The position numbers and the translations under genes are program-made. Shown here piece by piece: positions 22,290 to 34,640 of a stretch of DNA of 64,000 nt. How positions within the stretch are numbered: the stretch's first letter is position 1; each line of letters opens with the position of its first letter. The notes beneath the pieces were generated by a model, which worked only from the letters and a program-made list of their open reading frames with translations, did not search any database and was not told where the DNA came from. Location of the stretch: positions 7,596,761 through 7,660,760 of the forward strand of contig JAJEKV010000051.1 in the NCBI GenBank assembly GCA_021234155.1, written 5' to 3'. The stretch comes from Isoetes taiwanensis. Its lineage: Eukaryota; Streptophyta; Lycopodiopsida; Isoetales; Isoetaceae.

Positions 22290-24129
22290 AATCGGGGCGG
22301 GGAGGCGGGATTAAACCTGGACTTATTCAGATATAATAAATCGGGAGAACATTTTAAGATTATATGTCATTTTTAATTCTTCTTGATTCTTATAATTTTT
22401 ATATGTTCTAATTATATAACTTTATCATTTAAATTTAAATTGTTATAAAAGCATAAAATTGCTTGCTTTACTAATTTTTACGCGAATCTATTTAGAATTA
22501 GACATTTCAAGAATATAAAATTTTAATTTTCAGTGATTTCTTAACAAATTTAAAATTTGTGAATTAGGAATAATTTGTAAATGAAATATGATGGTTTGAT
22601 AAGTAATTGACTTCAAACTGTACGAGAATTTCACATTTACAAACTCTTAGAACTTTAAAAATATTTTAAAAAAGTGTAAGATTAAAATTCTTTAGGAGAT
22701 AAAGTTTATGTTTTAAAAACAAATATTGGATAGTTTATTATTGATAAAATTAATTAAAAAACAATTGTTCAAATTTTTTTTAATTAAAACATAAACGCAA
22801 TCATTTGATTCATGTCATCTAAACTTATTAACATTTTAATCATATAAAGTTCATCTTAGATGAAAAATATAATTTTTAATTAGTCTAGAAAGTAATTTTA
22901 AATTTTCATAACTATCATACTTCTTATCTAAAGATAAATTGAAAATTTTATAAAAATCAACAATCATAACTATCATACATTTTAAGATTATATGTCATTT
23001 TTAATTCTTCTTGATTCTTATAATTTTTATATGTTCTAATTATATAACTTTATCATTTAAATTTAAATTATTATAAAAGCATAAAATTGCTTGCTTTACT
23101 AATTTTTACGCGAATCTATTTAGAATTAGACATTTCAAGAATATAAAATTTTAATTTTCAGTGAATTCTTAACAAATTTAAAATTTGTGAATTAGGAATA
23201 ATTTGTAAATGTAATATGATGGTTTGATAAGTAATTGACTTCAAACTGTACGAGAATTTCACATTTACAAACTCTTAGAACTTTAAAAATATTTTAAAAA
23301 AAGTGTAAGATTAAAATTCTTTAGGAGATAAAGTTTATGTTTTAAAAACAAATATTGAATAGTTTATTATTGATAAAATTAATTAAAAAAAAATTGTTCA
23401 AATTTTTTTAATTAAAACATAAACGCAATCATTTGATTCATGTCATCTAAACTTATTAACATTTTAATCATATAAAGTTCACCTTAGATGAAAATTTAAT
23501 TTTAAATAGATTAAAGTAATAATTAGTCTAGAAAGTAATTTTAAATTTTCATAACTATCATACTTCTTATCTAAAGATAAATTGAAAATTTTATAAAAAT
23601 CAACAAGAATTAAAAATACATATAATCTTATCATGGTATCCTTGAAGAATATTTATTAGATTTGAATAAGTCCAAGTTTTGTTAAATATGTCATGGTTAG
23701 TTTATTTCTGTTATTCATGTTTTCTTAGTTATGGTGCTTAAAGTGATGGTGCATGTGGTGGTTATTGTGTTGTACAGTGATTGTGGTGTACTGTATGCAG
23801 CATATGAATTGTGTGTAGTTGACTCTAGTCTGAAACGCAATATTTAATGTTTGGAATATCAGAACATGACAAAATTGAGTATTCCTTTACTGGTTGTGTG
23901 TACAGTCTAAAAATATTTGAGAATGATGAGATAACTAACGATCCTAAGAAGTACAAATTTTTGTTGAATAAAGACAAATTTTGTCGATTCAAGCAATGAC
24001 TCTGTTGGAAAGTATAATATATTAAAAAAAGGAGCATATCTTACAAAATTTGGCTTTACAAAATTTGGCTTTCCATTGAAAGCTCTGTACCCGAGAACTA
24101 AATTTATATGCACTTCCTAAGCGGCCAGG

Positions 24130-24640
24130 AAATCTTTGGTATGGTACAGCTCGACTTGGTGCATCCAAAATTCTTGTTTTACGCACTAAAGCATCTAAGC
24201 TTTACGCAATCATCCCAAATTTAACAGGGATTAGGTTTGCCGTGCTTCCCGCATCCCCGGTGGTAAGAACACAACCACCGCCATAATTCCGTCGTTCTTT
24301 ATTTCGGGAGCGGGCAAGTGATGATAACAAATAAACCGGTTTGCCTTTGCATCAACATGTAACATAAGGTCATGGACCTTGTCTAAAACTCACTTCACAT
24401 CAATCCGACCCCAAGCATAGTCATTGAAGGCCCAGCATCCAGTCTGCTGTATGGCTTTAGGGTGAATTCGAAATCAGCAAAGAAGGTGGATTTAGGCATT
24501 TCCACCTTCAAAGATTGGTCACGAGCCCTATTTAACATATGCCGAATGCCCTCCTCGCTCACCTGGGGTAGGCCGTAGTGATCTCTGAACATCCCTACCA
24601 TTGCCGGAATGAACTTGTTCGTTTGAGAATGAAACGCCAA
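24130..24640 (-). pseudogene. conserved array ORF, damaged copy
   Basis: The N-terminal part is open from 24,640 to 24,395; the C-terminal part has lost its frame at positions that are CAG or CTG in the clean unit at 63,347-63,872. A further damaged copy is at 25,850-26,319, and remnants lie near 21,250-21,510 and 27,570-27,880. Confidence 0.55.
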
Positions 24641-27600
24641 AAATCAGACGCAGGAGCAGGATTAAACCTGGACTTATTCAGATATAATAATAAGAAAAAA
24701 TTATAAGATTATATGTCATTTTTAATTCTTCTTGATTCTTATAATTTTTATATGTTCTAATTATATAACTTTATCATTTAAATTTAAATTGTTATAAAAG
24801 CATAAAATTGCTTTCTATACTTACTTTTACGCGAATCTATTTAGAATTAGACATTTCAAGAATATAAAATTTTAATTTTCAGTGATTTCTTAACAAATTT
24901 AAAATTTATGAATTAGGAATAATTTGTAAATGTAATATGATGGTTTGATAAGTAATTGACTTCAAACTGTACGAGAATTTCACATTTACAAACTCTTAGA
25001 ACTTTAAAAATATTTTAAAAAAAGTGTAAGATTAAAATTCTTTAGGAGATAAAGTTTATGTTTTAAAACAAATATTGAATAGTTTATTATTGATAAAATT
25101 AATTAAAAAAAAATTGTTCAAATTTTTTTAATTAAAACATAAGCATAATCATTTGATTCATGTCATCTAAACTTATTAACATTTTAATCATATAAAGTTC
25201 ACCTTAGATGAAAATTTAATTTTAAATAGATTAAAGTAATAATTAGTCTAGAAAGTAATTTTAAATTTTCATAACTATCATACTTCTTATCTAAAGATAA
25301 ATTGAAAATTTTATAAAAATCAACAAAAATTAAAATACATATAATCTTATCATGGTATCCTTGAAGAATATTTATTAGATTTGAATAAGTCCAAGTTTTG
25401 TTAAATATGTCATGGTTTGTTTATTTACATTATTCATGTTTTCTTAGTTATGGTGCTTAAAGTGATGGTGCATGTGGTGGTTATTGTGTTGTGCGAGTGA
25501 TTGTGGTGTATCTTGTATCTTTGCATATGAATTGTGTGTAGTTGACTCTAGTCCGAAAGCGCCAATATTTAATGTTTGGAATATCGAGAACATGACAAAA
25601 TTGAGTATTCCTTTTGGTTGTTGTTAATGCAGTCTAAAAATATTTGAGAATGATTGCATAACTAAGCGATCCTAAAAGTACAAATTTTTTGTTGAATAAA
25701 GACAAATTTTGTCGATTCAAACCTACTGACTCATTGGAAAGTATAATATATTAAAAAAGGAGCATATCTTACAAAATTTGGCTTTACAAAATTTGGCTTT
25801 CCATTGAAAGCTCACTTTGCAGAGAACTAAATTTATATATGCACTTCTAAAAAGCGAAATGCTTTGGTATGGTAGCTCGACTTGGTGCATCCAAAATTCG
25901 CATTTTTACGCACTAAAGCATCTAAGCTTTTACGCAATCATCCCGGAATTTAACGGGATTAGGTTTGCGGTGCTTCTGCATCCCACGGTGGTAAGAACAC
26001 AACCACCACCCCCCGTCGTTCTTGACCGGGGCGGGCAAGTGACGATAACAAATAAAAGCGTTGCCTTTGCATCAACATGTAACATAAGGTCATGGACCTT
26101 GTCTAAAACTCACTTCTCAATCCGACCCCAAAGCATAGTCATTGAAGGCCCGACATCCGGTCTGTTGTATGGCTTTAGGGTGAATTCGAAATCAGCAAAG
26201 AAGGTGGATTTAGGCATTTCCACCTTCAAAGATTGGTCACGAGCCCTATTTAACATATGCCGAATGCCCTCCTCGCTCACCTGGGGTAGGCCGTAGTGAT
26301 CTCTGAACATCCCTACCATTCTTGGAATAGACTTTTAGTTTGAGAATGAAACGTAAAAATCAGGGGCGAGGGGAGGCGGGGATTAAACACGGACTTATTC
26401 GGATATAATAAACCGAGAAAAATTATAAGATTATATGTCATTTTTAATTCTTCTTGATTCTTATAATTTTTATATGTTCTAATTATATAACTTTATCATT
26501 TAAATTTAAATTGTTATAAAAGCATAAAATTGCTTTCTATATACTTACTTTTACCTTGAATCTATTTAGAATTAGACATTTCAAGAATATAAAATTTTAA
26601 TTTTCAGTGAATTCTTAACAAATTTAAAATTTGTGAATTAGGAATAATTTGTAAATGAAATATGATGGTTTGATAAGTAATTGACTTCAAACTGTACGAT
26701 AATTTCACATTTACAAACTCTTAGAACTTTAAAAATATTTTAAAAAAAGTATAAGATTAAAATTCTTTAGGAGATAAAGTTTATGTTTTAAAAGCAAATA
26801 TTGAATAGTTTATTATTGATAAAATTAATGAAAAAAAAATTGTTCAATTTTTTTTAATTAAAACATAAACGAAATTATTTGATTCATGTCATCAAAACTT
26901 ATTAACATTTTAATCATATAAAGTTCACCTTAGATGAAAATTTAATTTTAAATAGATTAAAGTAATAATTAGTCTAGAAAGTAATTTTAAATTTTCATAA
27001 CTATCATACTTCTTATCTAAACATAAATTGAAAATTTTATAAAAATCAAGAAGAATTAAAAATACATATAATCTTATCATGGCATCCTTGAAGAATATTT
27101 ATTAGATTTGAATAAGTCCAAGTTTTGTTAAATATGTCATGGTTAGTTTATTTCTGTTATTCATGTTTTCTTAGTTATGGTGCTTAGTGTGGTGGTGCAT
27201 GTGGTGGTTATTGTGTTGTACAGTGATTGTGGTGTATTGTATGCAGCATGTGAATTGTGTGTAGTTGACTCTAGTCTGGAATGCAATATTTAATGTTTGG
27301 AATATTAGAACATGGCTGAATTGAGTATTCCTTCTTGGTTGTGGTAATGGAGTCTAAAAATATTTGAGAATGACAGATAACTAACTGATCCTAAGAAGTA
27401 CAAATGTTTGTTGAATAAAGACAAATTTTTGGCAGATTCAAGCACAGCTCTGTTGGAAAGTATAATATATTAAAGAAAGGAGCATATTTTACAAAATTTG
27501 GCTTTCCATTGAAATCTCTGTACCCGAGAACTAAATTTACATGCATTTCCTAAGGCCAGGAAATATCTTACATTATAGGCTGGCTCAATACGGTGCATCA

Positions 27601-27880
27601 AAATTGCGTTTTACTTTTCACAAGCATCTCGCTTCTGCTGATCATCCCGAGAGAGTTTAACGGAGATCGGAGTTTGCGGTGCTTCTGCATCCCCTAGTAG
27701 GTAGAACACAACCACACTTAGTAATTCCACATTGTTGTTGCTTACCGGGCGGGCAAATGTGAATCATCATGTTTGCCTTTCTGGCCGGCATATATTTATA
27801 AGGTCATGGACCTTGTCTAAGAGCTCACTTCATATCAATCCGACCCCAAAGATAGCCATTGAAGGCCAGCGACCGTAACT

Positions 27881-28740
27881 GTCCAAATGCCTCTAAGGTC
27901 TTTTGGTGGTTTTCATCATCAGCTTCAGTAATATCAAATACTTATCTCTCAGCAGATTATCTTTAAAATATTTTGCAAAATGTGTTATTCAATTTTCTCT
28001 CCCCCCGTGTAGCGCTACCAGATACCATTCCCTCTGAATCAGTCCCAATGGATATCATGCCCGCCTTCTAATCTTTGCTTTGAATCAATTTGGCATTTCT
28101 TTATCAATCATATTCTTTTATTCATTTATGGCATATGATAGAATGGAGTCGTAGATATAGAGTAAATATCGCTTTCTACTAATAAACCAAATATCTGTTA
28201 CACAAAATGCGTAATTTCACCATCTTTCAACCTCCACCAGAGCTGGTAATCACCTCAAGAAATAGAAAAGAAAAGGAAATACAAATACAAATAAACGTAA
28301 AATTAATTGCTTTCATCTCGACTTCATCGCCATGATATCCGTGAGCTCATGTAGTTTCTTTAAGTTTAGGGTTCGACTGCATCTTTTAACTTCAAATGCT
28401 TATTTAGGACTTATCTAGTTCTTCGGCGTGCTGTTGTCAAACTTTCCAAAATAACTTTAAACTCTTCTCCAATACTCATGAGGGTGCCAATTACTTGAGG
28501 TAGTCTTCATCTTTTCTCTCTTTGATCTTTCTCATTTCTACATGCCCCATGGAGTACCACACCATGACTTTAACATCTTTATATGATACCAATAATACTT
28601 GGCTTCAAGCATCTAGATTTAGGTATTATTGATGTCTTTATTTCTTCTAAACTTAGTTTATCTAAGGTTCATGCTACTTTTGAGCGCTAATGGTTGCTTG
28701 GATACTTATATCAAATTTGAGTACTGATAACAAAGCAATT
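27881..28740. other. junction and non-coding stretch
   Basis: The array stops at about 27,880 inside a unit. Nothing recognisable follows up to 28,740. Confidence 0.5.
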
Positions 28741-29040
28741 TGTGATGGCCATGTCGAGGAGATGCTTCAAGATCAAGCACTACCTTATAGTACTCATTGC
28801 TGCATTAAGGAGACAAGAAGAACACTCTGAGGTCATATGCAGCACCTTCCAGACAAAGTGGGAAGAAACATCCCATGGGAGGATATCTTGTATTCAAATA
28901 ATTTTGAATCGAGGACCATTTCTTTTCATCTATCCTGTCTATCCTGCTGGAGGGGTATGTATAATAGCCATCAAGAATCGTCTTCACAGAGGCTCTTATC
29001 CTGGCCTCACCTGCAGTAATTTGTACATTAAGGTTGGAGT
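28741..29040. other. overlapping open frames, unassigned
   Basis: Open frames of 86 codons (minus) and 101 codons (plus) overlap here. Neither has family features. It could be part of the copia element whose 3' end lies to the right, but nothing supports coding. Confidence 0.2.
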
Positions 29041-29800
29041 TCGTTGATGAAGAGTTTGGGGTCAAAGTTTGATTTTCAACAGACTAGAATTTTAATCTTT
29101 TATGATGATACATGTTGTAAAAAAGTTCTCGTATAATTATAAATAAATTGCCTAAATACTTTACAAACATTACTGGTTTATTTCATGCTTCTGTGGAAAT
29201 TCTCAGCAGAGAATTGCCCTTTAACCAAGCCATGATACCATAAAATTAAGTCTGAAATGGTTAGTAGAAGAAAACAAGAATGAAAAGATATATAATGCAA
29301 ATAGATGGAGGACCACATAATAAAGCTTAAAGGAATTGGAGAACATGTGATCTCATGAGAGACATGAGCAGAGACCCACAAGCTCTCCCTTAGCTTGTGT
29401 GATTTCATGGAATTTTGTTGATGAAGAGTTAAGTCCAAAGTTTTAGATTCTTTCTAACTAATTGTAATTTTAATCCTTTATGATACATACAAAGTTCTCG
29501 ATAATTATAAACAAACTGTCTAAATACTTCATGTACCATTACTGCTTACTCTCATGCTTGGTGAAACTTTGTTGTGAGAATTGTCTTTAATCCCATATAA
29601 TACCAGGCACCAAATAAGCAATCTTATGAAGAAAACAAGAATGAAACATATACAATGCAAATGATAGAGTAATCATACATTGTCGACATGAATTGGAGAA
29701 TGATTTCTGAGAGACATGAGTTCCATCGACAAGCTCTCCCTTGCTTGTGTGGATTGGCGAATGTCTGAAGAAATTGTGTGAATTGAGGAGGAAATAGGTC
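29041..29800. repeat. two adjacent diverged direct repeats of ~385 bp
   Basis: 29,041-29,422 and 29,423-29,800 share GTTGATGAAGAGTT, AAGTTCTCG-TATAATTATAA, AGAAAACAAGAATGAAA, GAGAGACATGAG and ACAAGCTCTCCCTT in the same order. Lying next to the copia RNase H remnant, on its 3' side, they may be LTR sequence of that element. Confidence 0.65.
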
Positions 29801-29884
29801 GTCACCTTACTGAAAGGCATACAAGGAGATGCGAGTGCTGCAAGAGGGCCGGGTTGTTCTCAAATTATTAGACACCGTGAGTGT

Positions 29885-30090
29885 TTAATGCAGGATGGGA
29901 TGGTGGAAATGAGCCCCCAACCACTACATCTCTCGATTAAGCAAATTGGTTAGAACAACCGAGTGTTTGGGGTCGATGGATGAGGTGGAATGAGCCCCAA
30001 CCACTAATATTTCTCTCTGACAGGGGCCCCGCCTCTAACTATTTAATACAGAGGTGGAATGAGCCCCAAACCACTATGATTTCATTTGGA
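29885..30090. repeat. three short direct repeats around GGTGGAATGAGCCCCAACCACTA
   Basis: The motif occurs near 29,900, 29,974 and 30,052 with small changes, in sequence between the ~385-bp repeats and the copia pol end. Confidence 0.6.
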
Positions 30091-30241
30091 CTACCTAACT
30101 ACTTATATGCTACTGCATCCTACCAATAGTTCGCAGTTATGATTCGATCTGCCTCAACTCGGTGACTCCAGAGTTACAGAATCCAATGTGTTACCACCTA
30201 GACCAAACATCTGCATATACAAATTCTGCTAATGAGTTCCA

Positions 30242-30490
30242 TTAACACTCTCCTTTAGTCGTTTCAGGTCTCCATAAAACAAGAGGTCGGTAGGCGAAAT
30301 CTAATTGCCTTCTGGGAACATAACGAAGGCTAATCTTTCTCAAGAATGACTTATACAAAATGATACCGAATGTCAATGTTTTGATCCGCTGATTCTGGAT
30401 TTGAGAAGCCATCATGCAAATGTCACCTTGATCATCGCTCATGGTTATAGAATCATGAGATTCAAGTAATCGTGATAACTACATATGGAT
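30242..30490 (-). pseudogene. Ty1/copia RNase H C-terminal remnant
   Basis: Across two frames the minus strand reads SDDQGDICMMAS, then QRIK, NIDIRYHFV, and KISLRYVPRRQLDFAYRPL. These match the copia RNase H end, whose usual form is a DNQGAI block, a KHIDIRYHF block and a YVPT-QLADI-TKPL block. At least two indels separate them. The element is oriented minus, so its 3' end lies towards 29,041. Confidence 0.7.
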
Positions 30491-30985
30491 TCTTTAATTT
30501 AGAATGGATCGCCAGCATTCGCATGGAAAATGCTTATTTAATGACTCCATGGAAGACTCAAAAGAAGTGTGTCCAGAACCATATTGACTAGTATTTCAAA
30601 TTCTTTGTATACATCGATGGGAACATTACGCATTTGGTATAATGGAAACAAACTATTCTAGTAGCCATATATCCTTCATTATATCCTCATTTATTCGCTA
30701 AGATGTAACAAGACGAAGTTGATTTTGGCGGCGCTTCTGCTAGCATAACAAGTTCCTCTCTCACATGAAGGGTAAGAGGTCACTTCAGCCTAGTAGGAAG
30801 ATCATGCCCACATAATCGTGGTATATGTTAGTAGAACATCCCATGTGGTTGTTCGGGAATGCCTTTGTCAGTATGTCGCCGTGTCAAGGCTATATCATTT
30901 CATTATGGTCTCCATTGATGATACATGCGATTGATTACAACGTAGACGCTACTGGCTGAATAAAATAAGCAAAAATGTACTGTAT
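30491..30985. other. no recognisable content
   Basis: Probably more of the decayed copia element by position, but I cannot read any of its domains. Confidence 0.3.
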
Positions 30986-31075
30986 GATGCCCTTGTGTGC
31001 TGTAAGGCCCCCGCTTTTTAGGCAAAGGTTAGAGGTTCAAGTTCATAATTTAGAAAAGAAAAATTTGGGTCAGAT
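30986..31075 (+). repeat. possible SINE head with tRNA-like box B
   Basis: GGTTCAAGTTC at 31,034-31,044 fits the RNA polymerase III box B. A degenerate box A-like GTAAGGC lies about 35 bp upstream. The 3' end of any element is not visible. Confidence 0.35.
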
Positions 31076-34020
31076 TTTAGTCGCTATATATGGTGTACAT
31101 TTTAAATGTCAACTACGCTACTACTCACCTTAATTAAGGATGTTTGATGTAATGTTACTTCATGTACACTACATATCTTGTATCGTATTACTTATACTAA
31201 CTTGAATATAGCATTATGAATTTTTGACTCATTAGTATGGACTGCTTATTAATGGTATCAATGATGCCATCTCTGAATTTCTCAGTATTGCTTGGACTGG
31301 ATACTGTTGGTGAAGAATGTATAACTATATACTGCATTTAAAACTTCATTGAACAAGATTTATTCCAAAGATGGATTTGTGGCTAGGTGAAGAGGCATTT
31401 TACCCTCTCTTCATAATTAGGACATTATATCCATGTCCTTTGATTGATGATGGTACAACACAATACCAACACAATATGATCTGTTTCATCAAGGCTACAT
31501 AATAATCATTACTCTTAATTATTACAACCCCAAGATAAAGTTTAAAGAAATTATAATCAAGGGAAGGTGGTGAGGGATGAAATGGCATTTCATAATTAAA
31601 ACTGTTTATGGTAACAATGCCATAAATTAACATTAACACTGTAATTAACATGTAAACCATTATATCCAACAATTTAGAATAAAACTCTCAAACCCTTTTG
31701 GCTTGGGTGCATATTCCTGCTAACCTATCAAGAGCTACTTGATGGAGAGTATTTCATTCCTGATCCACTACATAATAATCAGTGAGGGTTTTTTGTACAA
31801 TACATAAACTAGAGGTGAAAATGATTCTCATGTTCGAAGGAAAATTCCAGTTTGAAATGTTCCATAGAAGGCAAAGGTGAAGTTTCCCATTAATGATCCG
31901 GTAAAACAGAGATATACAAAACTCAATTCTAGTCACATGAACAAACCAAGGATTCCTTATTATTTTCAAGGCAGATATTCGCATATTTTAGATTCATAGT
32001 GTTCACGCTTATAATACAGTATCATATTCTTATTTCCATGATCTACGATTCACCCCATTCAGCAAGCTATAATACAAAAAGAAAATGCATTCATGCTATA
32101 ATACAAAAACCTAAAAAGTAATAAGAGTTGTAATATGCTAACTACAAGAATAAGAAACCACCACTATAGCATAAGATAAAGCTTAGATGTCGCAGTCAAT
32201 ATTCTAGCAAATAATCCACTCTCATGAACACCGTAGAATTGAATATGGGTCATGAAATGAAGGGGTTGACAAGAGCTGATGATATGCATGAACCAAGAAG
32301 GGCTTCTCTAGACTAATTGGCCGGTTTATGAATCCAACCAACGAATCTAAAAGTGGCTTACTTAGAAATACTATTCAAGATTTGCCTAATACAACACGTA
32401 AATTTCATAGGAAAACTTTAGTAAAAAGGTGAATCTCCTCAAGTTAGTTGAAGTATATATTCTACTTTTAAATGAACCAAACTTGCTTGGAGTTTCCTTT
32501 CCCCATTTTATTTACTTCATTGTAAGTAATCCATTATGGTATCAACACCTTGCCATTATTCACATTTTGATATTTGACATTAATAACTAACTATTGATTT
32601 CCATTTCTGCATAATGCTTCATATAAATATGTATATTACTTCCATTTCATTGTCTCTTTGTTGTTTTTACCTTTGATTCTTCATTTGCGTTTTTGTGTTC
32701 TTTCCTTCCATTATATGTTTTCCTTTCTAGCACCTTTTGGGACTCATTTTCTTTCTTCTGCATTAGAACTGTAAACTACATATTTCTATTCTATTCTAAT
32801 GGTAAAGCGTGACATGTACTTCCTTGTAATAGAAGGCGTAGAACAAAGTTAAAAGCTGGTAAATATTACTCCTTTACTGATAGGAGATGTCTACTTCAAT
32901 GTACCCAATTTGGGGATATAAATGAGCAATGTTAGACTAAACTTTATAGCATTGATTTAGCTCTGTACATGCTTGGATTAATCCAAAGAGAATATTGTTT
33001 TAATATTCTTTTGTCATGAAAATTTGGAAATTTGAAGCAAATCAAGAACGTATAATTTGTTAGCCAAAATTTAAGGTTGTAAATAATCATCATAAACTGA
33101 ACTAATATAGATATCCATGAGACTAAAATGTCTATGGAAATCAAACAAATAAATGAAAACATCTTCGACCGTGAGTTATTGCCGGCTAGTTTTCGAGGGA
33201 AAAAGTCCTGAAGAAACAATAAGCTTGTTGATGAACTGTATATTTTATATATTTGATCCGCATATGTCTAGCCCTTCAATATGATGCTGCCCCATGAAAG
33301 TATGTTCATCATCAGCATGTAGTGATTTTGTTAGGGCAACTAACCCGACACATCGCAGTCCAATAATAGGTGGCAATTTCAAGAGTGTGACACTCCATCT
33401 TTACAGTTCTGCTGAGTGCATTAATAGATCCTATTTTCCCAAACGACCATTCATTTTATTCACTGGCAGACGCCATGAATGATGTACTGCTCGCTTCTCA
33501 AGGGTAAATGTGTTAATAGATTATCCATTGTGGATCCGCAAGCATGGAGTAATTTGTTGGCTGAAAGCGAGACTATCAGCCAAGAAGTTACCCATTATGA
33601 TCCGGCAGGCTGACTTTGTGGTACCATGTCTAGATATTTTGAAGGACGATGTTTATTCACCAACTAAAAACCGTATAACATAAAATGCAAAGACAGATTA
33701 TAACTCAAGGACAAACCGACCAACCTATACAACGACCACGGCGCAAAGAATGAATCAAGGCAGCATGCCGGACAAGATTTCTTCTCTTGATTAAGAGGAA
33801 CAATTAGGTTTCATAGGCCCAATTTAAGAACAATCACCATCTCGGCAGATCTAGTTTTAAGATAAAACAACCTCCTTTCTTCTCCAGATATTTTCGACCA
33901 TAAAACCAAACACATGAGAGAAAAAGCCTGCTTCCGCTGTTTGGGCTAAGCATCAGATAGATAGGCTAAAATTATTTATTAGATATTGTTTCACACTGTA
34001 TCCTCATTGTTATTCATGCA
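31076..34020. other. long stretch without recognised features
   Basis: AT-rich, with no open frame longer than about 90 codons and no domain seen on either strand. Confidence 0.5.
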
Positions 34021-34039
34021 ATTATATACAATTTTGTTC

Positions 34040-34640
34040 ATGCAGCCTTCTCGAGAACTGGGGATGAGCCTGCTTCTTCAAAGAAAGCCAGCGTGATTTC
34101 AGGATCTATGGCCACAGTGTAGGCAGCAATGGAAGGCTTGTCTCCCAAGGTTCACCTATCTTGACAATATATTATGTGACTTGCTGAGCAGTTTTGAGTA
34201 AAGGTAGGAATCCAATCTCTAGCAAAGAATTTGATGAGGATCAGGATTCTGACTCCAGCGATGCGGCTTTCATGCAAACAGAAGCCTTGACAAGTGCCTG
34301 GTAAATGCTGCGTCGGCCCAAGTCCTCCCAATTGAAAAGTGATTGTTAACCTGGCTCCCATAGTTTCCCACTCTAAGCACCACTGCACCAAACACCTTGA
34401 ACAGCACTCCAGTATAAGGACCGGGCCAGTGCTCTAATTGCGGGCAATTCTTCATTAAAAAAAATGAATGAAGGAGAATTTGGCACAGCTGAATTAGGAC
34501 AAAATTGTAACTCCTTGCAACTCCTGCACCTGCTTAGAAATTCTTTACAATTCTTGGTACAAGGAGATGTGTGCTCTATGGATGCATTTGAAGGAGAAAG
34601 TTCACTCATAGAAAAGTTTCTCCAGGCATGATCTTTTTTT
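34040..34640 (-). pseudogene. exon-like fragments of an unrecognised gene
   Basis: At 34,043-34,141 the minus strand has codon-like sequence, KPSIAAYTVAIDPEITLAFF followed by EEAGSSPVLEKAA and a stop, which reads like a true protein C-terminus. Upstream to 34,640 three overlapping frames are open for 60-79 codons each. I do not recognise the protein, and there is no counterpart in copies A or B. Confidence 0.35.

Larger units (their letters stand above)
18904..27880. repeat. tandem array A of ~1.7-kb AT-rich units
   Basis: Units start with GGTTAGTTTATTTC-type sequence at 18,904, 20,602, 23,694, 25,412 (variant) and 27,140; the last is cut off near 27,880. Spacings are 1,698, 3,092, 1,718 and 1,728 bp. 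Each unit has a GT-rich start, a twice-repeated ACAAAATTTGGCTTT, a minus-strand ORF of about 170 codons, and about 700 bp of very AT-rich spacer. The 3.1-kb interval holds an extra ORF plus spacer with junctions near 21,940 and 22,975. CAG/CTG sites are damaged in many units. Confidence 0.9.

Noticed and set aside
18904-27880. CRISPR array or short satellite
   Set aside because: Units are ~1.7 kb with internal ORFs and no short direct repeats with spacers; the genome is eukaryotic.
28742-29065. A gene with open frames on both strands
   Set aside because: About 100 codons at most, no motif, no splice context; insufficient support.
31034-31044. A tRNA gene
   Set aside because: Only box B is convincing and no cloverleaf can be drawn; kept as a possible SINE head.
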